DNA from: DSWT01 sp035415725
GTDB lineage: Bacteria > Chloroflexota > Anaerolineae > B4-G1 > SLSP01
Reading direction: 5' to 3'
NCBI GenBank assembly: GCA_035415725.1
Contig: DAOOGN010000021.1
Span: forward strand, 1-46,183
DNA length: 46,183 nt
Part shown: positions 39,751-46,183 of the stretch, piece by piece
Position numbering within the stretch: position 1 is the stretch's first letter
Layout: each line of letters begins with the position of its first letter
Translations under genes and position numbers: made by a program
Notes under the pieces: model-generated
Told to the model about the DNA's origin: nothing
What the model saw: only the letters and a program-made list of their open reading frames with translations
Databases searched by the model: none

Positions 39751-42384
39751 ATGCCAACACTACTCGATGACCTATCCAGCGCCGTGCGCCTCATCGGTAT
39801 CGAGCCGGCGCTGCATGCAGCGCTCTATCCATTCCGCAAGGCCTGGACCGAGGCCCGGTGGGAGCATCCCCAGCATCCACGACGCGGCCTGCGCCAATGG
39901 CTGGCTTTGGGTCGGCAACTCGGCCGTCCGCCTATCGTATGGCCCACACGCTGGGAACATCCGGGGCGCGTAGGCTTCATCATACCGCACGAACGCGGCG
40001 CCACGCTGACCACCAAAAATTGTACGTTGGACATCACTTTTTTTGCGGCGGACATGGTGCGCGTCCATTACCGCCCCCGCGCCCACGGGCACGTCCCGGC
40101 GACCATTCCCTATGCCATCGCCAAACCCCTGGAAGCCTGGCCCGTTCCCGCCGTCGTCTCCGTCGAAACCGAGAAGGTCCTGTGGTTACGCAGCGAGGCG
40201 CTTACCGTAGGCATCGCATTGGCGGACGCGCAAGTCTTCATCGCCGACGCCGCCGGGCATCTTCTGCGTGCTGACGTAGACGTGGCCTGGCACAAAGACG
40301 GCGCCCTGCGCCATCGCACCGCTCTGGCCCCAGAAGAACACCTCTTCGGTCTGGGCGAGCGCGCCACCCGCTGGAACCGCCGCGGACACACGCACATTCT
40401 CTGGAACCGCGATCCTTCCGGCTACACCAACGACGACGACCCGATCAACCTGAATATCCCCGTCTACATCAGCGCACAAGCATCAAGAGACCCAAATCAG
40501 CAAACGAGAGCAGCAGCGCAGCAGAGCAGCAGCGCAGCGGAAAATCATGCCTCGCATATTACACAGCACGCCGTATTTTACGAAAACCCGTACTACGCGG
40601 AGTTCGATTTGGGCGACAGTGTACCCAACGTGGCGGAACACCGCTTCGCGGGGGGGGAGCTGCGCTATTACGTCATCGCCGGGACGACACCGCATCTCCT
40701 CGAACGCTACACTGAGTTGACCGGCCGGCACGCTCTGCCCCCGCTGTGGATGCTCGGCTACCAGCAGTCGCGCTGGTCGTACTATCCCGAAGCGCGCGTG
40801 CGCAAGTTGGCGGAGGATTTCCGCGCGCACGACGTCCCCTGCGATGCCATCCACCTGGATATCCACTACATGGATGGCTACCGTTGCTTCACGTGGGACA
40901 AGAAACGCTTTCCGCACATGGCGACACTGGCCGCCGACCTGCGCGCTCAAGGCATCAAACTCGTCGCCATTATCGACGCCGGCATCAAGAAAGACAGCAC
41001 CTATTCCGTCTACCGGAGCGGGCTGGCAGGCCGTCACTTCTGCGCTACACCCGATGGCAAGGTTTTCCACGCGCCGGTCTGGCCCGGCCTGAGCGCGTTC
41101 CCCGACTTCACCGCTCCGCAGACCCGGCAGTGGTGGGGCGCGCAGTACAAACCCCTGCTGGAAGCGGGCATTGCCGGTTTCTGGAACGACATGAACGAAC
41201 CTGCCATCTTCGCCTCGAACGGGGACCCGACACTGCCCCACCCCATCCGTCACAGCCTCGAAGGGCGCGGCGGCGATCACCGTGAAGCGCATAACGTCTA
41301 CGGGATGCAGATGGCGCGCGCCGGTCAAGCCGGACTGCTCGCGCAGCAGCCGGACGTGCGCCCGGTGCTCATCACCCGCGCGGGATGGGCCGGCGTGCAG
41401 CGCTACGCCATCTCGTGGACCGGCGACAACGAGAGCACGTGGGCTTCGCTCAGGCTGACCATGCCGATGGTGATGGGGCTGGGTCTTTCAGGGCTGGGCT
41501 TCAGCGGGCCGGACACCGGTGGATTCAAAGGCGCCGCCGATGGTGAATTGTTCACCCGCTGGATTCAGATGGCGGCGTTTATGCCTTTCTTCCGCGCCCA
41601 CACCGTCGCGGGCACACCCGATCAAGAACCCTGGTCCTACGGCGAACCCTACCTGAGCATCGTGCGGCGCTTCATTCAACTGCGCTACGAGCTGCTGCCC
41701 TACCTCTACACCGCCGTCTGGCAGATGACGACGCGCGGCTGGCCCGTCGTCCGTCCACTGTGGTGGAATGATGCAGATGAAGCGCTGATGAACGTTGATG
41801 ACGCCTTCTTGTGCGGCGACGCGCTTCTCGTCGCTCCCATCGGCGCACCCGGCGCCACCTCGCGCCCCGTCCCCCTGCCCGCCGGTGTCTGGTACGATTT
41901 CTGGACCAACGAACGCCAGGCCACTGCATCCGTTCAATGCGTTGACACTTTCGCCGCCCTGGAAACTATCCCGCTTTTCGTCCGCGCCGGGAGCATACTG
42001 CCCATGGGTGAATACGGCTCCAGTGTCGAGCAGCGGGGGCAGAAGTTCCTACGCCTGAGCGTCTATCCGCTCGCCGGGCCGGGCGAAACCGTCAGCGAGT
42101 TGTACGAAGATGCCGGGGAAGGTTTCGGCTACCGGCAAGGAGACTATCGTCTGAACCGCTTCGTCCTGCGGCAGACGGACGACCACCTGACCGTGACGTG
42201 GGCACGTGAGGGCGATTACCAACCGCCCTACGAACACATCGAACTGACGCTCAACGGCCTCCAACGCGCCCCGCGCCACGTCCGCGCCGACGGCGTGGCC
42301 TACGGCATCGTCGTGAGCGATCCCATCCGCCGCAGTGTAATGCTGGGCGTCCCGCCCTTCGAGACGCTGGAGGTAACGCTGTGA
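39751..42384 (+). CDS. GH31 alpha-glucosidase-type glycoside hydrolase
   Basis: An 877-residue cytoplasmic-looking enzyme without a signal peptide. The GH31 catalytic nucleophile is Asp480 in GFWNDMNEPAIF, and the acid/base is Asp559 in ISWTGDNEST. The N-terminal beta-sandwich has HLFGLGERATRWNRRG, then the barrel with LPPLWMLGYQQSRWSYYPE, and beta domains at the C-terminus. Within the segment that normally reads like IPFYIS...GVFFDN there is a 30-residue Ala/Gln/Ser-rich insertion (about 242-272). Expected activity is hydrolysis of alpha-glucosidic (or related) bonds in oligosaccharides. Confidence 0.92.
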   Translation: MPTLLDDLSSAVRLIGIEPALHAALYPFRKAWTEARWEHPQHPRRGLRQWLALGRQLGRPPIVWPTRWEHPGRVGFIIPHERGATLTTKNCTLDITFFAADMVRVHYRPRAHGHVPATIPYAIAKPLEAWPVPAVVSVETEKVLWLRSEALTVGIALADAQVFIADAAGHLLRADVDVAWHKDGALRHRTALAPEEHLFGLGERATRWNRRGHTHILWNRDPSGYTNDDDPINLNIPVYISAQASRDPNQQTRAAAQQSSSAAENHASHITQHAVFYENPYYAEFDLGDSVPNVAEHRFAGGELRYYVIAGTTPHLLERYTELTGRHALPPLWMLGYQQSRWSYYPEARVRKLAEDFRAHDVPCDAIHLDIHYMDGYRCFTWDKKRFPHMATLAADLRAQGIKLVAIIDAGIKKDSTYSVYRSGLAGRHFCATPDGKVFHAPVWPGLSAFPDFTAPQTRQWWGAQYKPLLEAGIAGFWNDMNEPAIFASNGDPTLPHPIRHSLEGRGGDHREAHNVYGMQMARAGQAGLLAQQPDVRPVLITRAGWAGVQRYAISWTGDNESTWASLRLTMPMVMGLGLSGLGFSGPDTGGFKGAADGELFTRWIQMAAFMPFFRAHTVAGTPDQEPWSYGEPYLSIVRRFIQLRYELLPYLYTAVWQMTTRGWPVVRPLWWNDADEALMNVDDAFLCGDALLVAPIGAPGATSRPVPLPAGVWYDFWTNERQATASVQCVDTFAALETIPLFVRAGSILPMGEYGSSVEQRGQKFLRLSVYPLAGPGETVSELYEDAGEGFGYRQGDYRLNRFVLRQTDDHLTVTWAREGDYQPPYEHIELTLNGLQRAPRHVRADGVAYGIVVSDPIRRSVMLGVPPFETLEVTL

Positions 42385-42563
42385 GCGACAAACCCAACGG
42401 TGAGCGCGCTCAAGAGTATACGACAGACTCTTGGAAAAGAGTAAATAGCCATCTGGGAATTGCACTTGACTGGCTGTGGCCGGTCTCTGACCGTGCCACT
42501 GCAGGATCAAATGATGAGTGGGCACGGTCCAAGACCGGCCCGAGCATCTTCCAGTTATCGTAA
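42381..42563 (+). CDS. Short ORF, possible truncated gene
   Basis: A 60-residue ORF beginning with GTG inside GTGA at the glucosidase stop, with GGAGG 7 bases upstream, so translation is plausible. Its second half reads through the hairpin repeat at 42470-42547. It may be a gene cut off by the repeat, or chance. Confidence 0.25.
   Translation: MSDKPNGERAQEYTTDSWKRVNSHLGIALDWLWPVSDRATAGSNDEWARSKTGPSIFQLS
42470..42547. repeat. 80-bp hairpin repeat, copy 2
   Basis: Arms GGCCGGTCTCTGACCGTGCC and its imperfect complement around a 20-base spacer. It is the inverted counterpart of 31871-31950; the ends CTGGCTGTGGCCGGTC and GGCCCGAGCAT are shared. Confidence 0.65.
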
Positions 42564-42578
42564 AATATGGAGACATCA

Positions 42579-44606
42579 ATGAATCGGTCAAGGCTCACGC
42601 CGGCCCACTTGCGGGTGCCGGCCATCATCCTTATCACTTTGCTTGCTGCATTCTTGCGCCTGTACCACATCGACCGCCTGCCTCCCGGTGACGGATACGA
42701 TCCTGCGTATTATGGGATAGATGCGTTGGAAATCCTTCGCGGGGCACGCCCCATCTTTTTATTGACCAACTTTGGGCGAGAAGCACTTTTCAGCTATCTT
42801 GTTGCGGTATGGGTACTTATTTTTGGACCTACGGCGCTCGCGGTTCATCTGGCCTCGGCTGTTGTCGGTATTCTGACCATTCCGGCGATCTATTTCCTTG
42901 CCGAGGAACTGTTTTTTGAAGAAACGCCGCCGGTTCGATTTTTGGGCAGTGTCAGTGCCGCGCTTATGGTAGCTGTCTCTTATTGGCATCTCAACTGGAG
43001 TCGTTATGGTGTGCGCGCCATTCTGGTGCCGTTTTTCGCGGCGTGGACCATCTACTTCCTCTGGCGGGGGCTACGGACTCAGTCACGGTGGGTCTGCGGC
43101 GCGTGCGGCGTCATGCTTGGACTCAGCCTGTATACGTATCAGGCAGCTCGGTTGTTGCCGGTGCTGGTGGTCATAGGATTTATATGCCACTTTGTACAAC
43201 GGCGCGCGTTTGCGCGCCGCGATGTAGAGAACTTTCTCATTATCGTGGGCATTTCGATGGTGATATTTGCGCCGTTGGGTTGGTTTTTTATAGAACATCC
43301 CGGCGCCTTTTCTGAGCGCATCCAGCAAGCTGCTGTTCTCCGCCCTTCACAGAGCACTGCTGAAAATGAACAAGCTTTCAGGCAACAGCTCATGAATGCG
43401 CTCCTGTTGTTCGGCATCCGCGGCGATGCCGAACCTTACAGCACCATTCCGGGGCGTCCGGTACTGAACATTTTCTTCGCCGGACTGTTCTACGTAGGTC
43501 TTGTCATTTGCCTCATTCAATACAAGAAACCCCGCTATATGCTCGTGCTCGCCTGGTGGGTAGTCATGCTTGTTCCGGCTGCTCTGGCCGGGCGAGGTGC
43601 GGAAGCCAAGCGCGCTATCGGCACACTGCCGGCCGTGGCTCTCCTGATTGCCATCACTGTTGTCAGTCTATGGAAAATCGTGCCACGCCGGTCTACAAAT
43701 GCTTCTCCGCGGCTGCGCCGATATATGCAACCTATGTACGCCGGTCTGTTGGTCGGTGGGTTTGTCTACAGCGGCATGGTTACCTTCCACGATTACTTTG
43801 TCACCTGGGCCGCCAATCCCAACCTCTTTACCCACTTCGAAGTAGGGATTTCCATGATCGGGGAGTATATTCGCACCCTTCCCGCCGACGAACAGATTTA
43901 CGTTTCCCCCGACACACCTGACCATCCAGGCATTCGCTTTCATTCCGGTCTGCGCGACAATGTAGAGGGATACAACGGACGGGTGTGCATCGTCATGCCC
44001 GCGAAGACGACGACCCACACCACCTACATCATTGCGCCAAGCAAGGATAAACAAGGGTTGGCGCAGTTACAAGCCCACTACCCTCAAGGACAAATTGTCT
44101 ACAACGGGCCTGGAAACTATGGGGAACCTTACTTCCGCGCCTTTCGCGTCCCGGCACAAAGTACAGTCTATATCACGCCCACCCACCCGCTCTCGATACA
44201 ATGGGGGCCATCTATCCAACTGCTGGGGTACGATATGGATGAGACTGCCTTTCTCCCCGGCAATACCGTCCGTCTGAATCTGTATTACCAGGGAAATGCA
44301 CCGGTAGCCATCAACTACACCGCCTTCGTACACCTGCTCGGTCCCACCGATCCAGCTTCCGGCAGCCCTTTGTGGGCGCAGAATGATAGCGAACCCTGTC
44401 ATGCCTTCTATCCGACTTCGCTGTGGAAAGCTGGTGAAATCATCAAGGATACGATTACCCTCCAATTGCCACCGGATATGCCCTCGGGCACCTATACCCT
44501 GGCAACCGGCTTCTACAATTTGCTGACGATGGAGCGATTGCCGGTCACATCAGGAGAAGCGCGGGATAACGTAGCCGTGCTGGGTAACATTGACTATACG
44601 AAATAG
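42579..44606 (+). CDS. GT39-type membrane glycosyltransferase with C-terminal beta domain
   Basis: A 675-residue protein. The first outer loop LPPGDGYDPAYYGIDALEIL carries acidic residues placed as in PMT/ArnT-type enzymes, and FGREALFSYLVA and SWHLNWSRYGVRAIL-like blocks follow. About ten membrane segments reach to residue 420. The remaining 250 residues form a soluble outer part, ending in a beta-rich domain (SIQLLGYDMDETAFLPGNTV, GTYTLATGFYNL). GGAG 6 bases upstream supports the ATG at 42579 rather than 42567. It probably transfers sugars from a polyprenyl carrier. Confidence 0.85.
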   Translation: MNRSRLTPAHLRVPAIILITLLAAFLRLYHIDRLPPGDGYDPAYYGIDALEILRGARPIFLLTNFGREALFSYLVAVWVLIFGPTALAVHLASAVVGILTIPAIYFLAEELFFEETPPVRFLGSVSAALMVAVSYWHLNWSRYGVRAILVPFFAAWTIYFLWRGLRTQSRWVCGACGVMLGLSLYTYQAARLLPVLVVIGFICHFVQRRAFARRDVENFLIIVGISMVIFAPLGWFFIEHPGAFSERIQQAAVLRPSQSTAENEQAFRQQLMNALLLFGIRGDAEPYSTIPGRPVLNIFFAGLFYVGLVICLIQYKKPRYMLVLAWWVVMLVPAALAGRGAEAKRAIGTLPAVALLIAITVVSLWKIVPRRSTNASPRLRRYMQPMYAGLLVGGFVYSGMVTFHDYFVTWAANPNLFTHFEVGISMIGEYIRTLPADEQIYVSPDTPDHPGIRFHSGLRDNVEGYNGRVCIVMPAKTTTHTTYIIAPSKDKQGLAQLQAHYPQGQIVYNGPGNYGEPYFRAFRVPAQSTVYITPTHPLSIQWGPSIQLLGYDMDETAFLPGNTVRLNLYYQGNAPVAINYTAFVHLLGPTDPASGSPLWAQNDSEPCHAFYPTSLWKAGEIIKDTITLQLPPDMPSGTYTLATGFYNLLTMERLPVTSGEARDNVAVLGNIDYTK

Positions 44607-44610
44607 CAAA

Positions 44611-45276
44611 ATGAAACGACGTCTGCGGAAATCGAGCTGTCTTGCCGGGCTGTGTTTCCTGGCTCTGTTTCTCTGGCTGGCCCTGTACAAAGTGTCCGAT
44701 GGGCACGTGGTGGATTATGCCATCTGGCGCTGGATGGTCACCTTCAAGCAGCCTGTCCAGCGGGTGGACGACTATCGCGTCGTCGTCATAAAGTCCGAGC
44801 ACCGACTTAAAGTTTATGACCATGGAGAACCCATAGCAGAGTATCCCATTGCCTTGAGCCGTTACGGGTTAGCACCGCGCAAGGTGTGGGCGGATTCGCT
44901 AACGCCGGAAGGGGAGTTCCTGATCGCAAGTATGCAGTACAAATCGGTCTTTGGTCCTCGCCAAATGCTGCTGGATACAACGGCGCCATCGTTGCGTGAC
45001 TACATCGCCCAGTACGGGCAAGAAGGCGCCGCACGCATTGCGGCGTGGGAAGCTGAACATGGCAAGCTGGACACGATTTGGGAAGTGTACGACTTCAATG
45101 AGGCCAACCAGGAACAGCGGATATGGAATGACATCCTGATACACGGCGGAGGAGCACACAGCGATTGGACGCTTGGGTGTATCGCCTTGAACGATGAGGA
45201 TATGCTAGAGCTATTCGATCTCTTACACCGGTCAGAGAAGCGCGGCCTGGGTATCGTGGTGGAGATTTCCCCATAA
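44611..45276 (+). CDS. L,D-transpeptidase (YkuD family)
   Basis: A 221-residue, membrane-anchored protein: one N-terminal hydrophobic helix (about 10-30), then the YkuD catalytic domain. The signature HGGGAHSDWTLGCIALND holds the catalytic His and Cys. Such enzymes form 3-3 crosslinks in peptidoglycan or attach proteins to it. The start is 4 bases after the glycosyltransferase stop; a TTG at 44590 overlapping that gene is an alternative. Co-transcription with the upstream gene fits an envelope role. Confidence 0.9.
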   Translation: MKRRLRKSSCLAGLCFLALFLWLALYKVSDGHVVDYAIWRWMVTFKQPVQRVDDYRVVVIKSEHRLKVYDHGEPIAEYPIALSRYGLAPRKVWADSLTPEGEFLIASMQYKSVFGPRQMLLDTTAPSLRDYIAQYGQEGAARIAAWEAEHGKLDTIWEVYDFNEANQEQRIWNDILIHGGGAHSDWTLGCIALNDEDMLELFDLLHRSEKRGLGIVVEISP

Positions 45277-45381
45277 ATCGAAGCTCTTGTTTGATAGATA
45301 CGACTCACAAATGGAAAACGCAGCGTCAGACGGGTCCCGTTGCCGGGCGCACTGACAACTTCCAATGTTCAACATGCGGAC

Positions 45382-45410
45382 TTGTTCTTCTGCGTTCTCG
45401 CGGTTATAAT
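45382..45410 (+). promoter_or_regulatory. Putative promoter of yajC
   Basis: TTGTTC, a 17-base spacer and a perfect TATAAT, about 60 bases ahead of the yajC start. The remainder of 45277-45469 holds no gene. Confidence 0.6.
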
Positions 45411-45469
45411 CAAAGTATGTCATAGAAGCTGGAAATAGCACACCCAAACCCGGTTGCAAGGAGGGTCGT

Positions 45470-45748
45470 ATGGGACAGGGAACAGATTGGACATTCTGGA
45501 TCATTGCCATGCTCTTGATCATCGTCTTCTTCTACGTGCCGCAGTGGGCATCACGGCGTCGACGACGGCAGCAGGAGAAAGAACTGGCCGTGGGGGATCG
45601 CGTGATCACTATCGGCGGTTTTATAGGAACGTTGACCCGTTACGACCCGGAGGCCAACATCGCCCGCATCCGCCTGGCTGAAGGCGTTGAAGTGGACATT
45701 TTGCCCGGCGCCATCAGCAGCAAGCAAGTTCCGCACGAGGGAGAATAA
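45470..45748 (+). CDS. yajC: YajC, accessory subunit of the Sec translocase
   Basis: A 92-residue protein with one N-terminal membrane helix (WTFWIIAMLLIIVFFYVPQW), a basic run RRRRRQQEKEL, and the conserved VGDRVITIGGFIGTLTRYD cytoplasmic beta part. YajC associates with SecDF and supports protein export. secD would be expected next in many genomes, but the following DNA to the window end is repeats only. AGGAGG precedes the ATG. Confidence 0.92.
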   Translation: MGQGTDWTFWIIAMLLIIVFFYVPQWASRRRRRQQEKELAVGDRVITIGGFIGTLTRYDPEANIARIRLAEGVEVDILPGAISSKQVPHEGE

Positions 45749-45755
45749 AAAATAC

Positions 45756-45808
45756 AGGACTTACGCAGGCCTGCTTAGAGCGGCAGAGAGGCGGCTAAAG
45801 CCGCCTCT
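45756..45808. repeat. AGGACTTACGC end fragment and palindrome after yajC
   Basis: AGGACTTACGCAGG at 45756 matches the ends of the MITE-like elements at 28053 and 30143, without its partner end. A perfect 10-bp palindrome, AGAGGCGGCT and its complement, follows at 45787-45808. This could serve as a stem for transcript ending, but no U-tract follows. Confidence 0.5.
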
Positions 45809-45852
45809 ATAACCGCCCCTACAACGGGAATTGGCAGGGCTACTTGACTTTC

Positions 45853-46130
45853 GTAACTATTCAGTCACCCTTGCCAGGTGGCGAACGGGACTTTGGGGAG
45901 GTACATCATAGGTTACCCTTTCGGCAGATGATGACCCTCTCATCCCCCCACCCCCTTCTCCCCCGCAAGCGGGGAAGAAGGGGGCGAAAAAAATGGGGGT
46001 GTGGCGGGCGGCTTCGCCGCCCGCCACACCCCCACCAAAAATCCCCCTTCCTGGGGGGGGAAGGGGAGCAGGGGGGATGGGCTTATAGAAACACGAATAT
46101 CTTGTCATACAAAAGCACCTGACATACCAA
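45853..46130. mobile_element. MITE-like element, family GTNACTATTCAG, inverted copy
   Basis: Begins GTAACTATTCAGTCACCC and runs as the reverse complement of 35354-35697, including the large GC hairpin at about 45995-46033 and CTTATAGAAACACGAATATC. The match fades near 46130, so the far end is missing or decayed. The last 50 bases of the window show nothing else. Confidence 0.75.
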
Positions 46131-46183
46131 ATTGGACTTTTGACAACGTAAACTTGACTTGACTGACGTCGAGTTGAAGCAGA

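Overview
The window is one scaffold stretch of about 46 kb (about 60 % GC by eye) with a 100-base assembly gap at 2017-2116. The gene families present (LysM/PA14 and cohesin/LysM surface proteins, GT39-type membrane glycosyltransferases with a C-terminal beta domain, a fragment resembling DUF4058, GxxExxY, DUF456, YajC) and the many short interspersed repeats of the CACAGAG type suggest a member of the Chloroflexota, perhaps Anaerolineae or a relative. This is an inference from gene style; the window has no rRNA or other marker that settles it.

Region 1 (1-10.5 kb, all minus strand) is a catabolic cluster. Read in transcription order it holds an FdrA/AllF-like protein, a DUF1116/AllG-like protein, a small DUF4058-like fragment, a cyclase-family metal hydrolase, a CaiB/BaiF CoA-transferase, a nitrilase-superfamily amidohydrolase, an NCS2 uracil/xanthine-type permease, a GxxExxY protein, and the FAD and 2Fe-2S subunits of a molybdenum hydroxylase whose large subunit would lie beyond the left edge. 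The composition fits import and oxidative or hydrolytic breakdown of a nitrogen heterocycle or ureide. Two of the three subunits known for the E. coli oxamate carbamoyltransferase (AllF, AllG) are present; AllH and carbamate kinase are not.

Region 2 (10.8-17.8 kb, minus strand) is a housekeeping and surface block: SbcD/Mre11-like nuclease, a membrane-anchored WD40 protein, dCTP deaminase, arginyl-tRNA synthetase with an atypical HIGH motif, and a secreted LysM-PA14 protein.

Region 3 (18.1-30.1 kb, plus strand) carries a degenerate receiver protein, the YchF ATPase, a GAF/HisKA_3 histidine kinase coupled to a membrane protein, then a complete phosphate regulon: OmpR/PhoB-type regulator, a PHO box of four TTAAC-type repeats at exact 11-bp spacing, pstS, an intergenic hairpin, pstC-pstA-pstB joined by ATGA overlaps, phoU, and a cohesin-LysM secreted protein. 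PstC and PstA both carry extra extracytoplasmic segments.

Region 4 (30.3-46.2 kb, mixed strands) holds a GT39-type glycosyltransferase, a STAND (NB-ARC/TPR) regulator with homogenised TPR repeats, DUF456, two small paralogous helical proteins, threonine aldolase, tRNA-Leu(CAG) with its own promoter and terminator, an enolase-superfamily enzyme lacking one metal ligand, a CorA Mg transporter with an elaborate leader (small basic upstream ORF and anti-Shine-Dalgarno segments), a GH31 glucosidase, a second GT39-type protein, an L,D-transpeptidase and YajC.

At least six families of short non-coding repeats are interspersed. One is a MITE-like element with 12-bp inverted ends and a clear 8-bp target duplication. 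Several genes terminate inside, or exactly at the edge of, such repeats.
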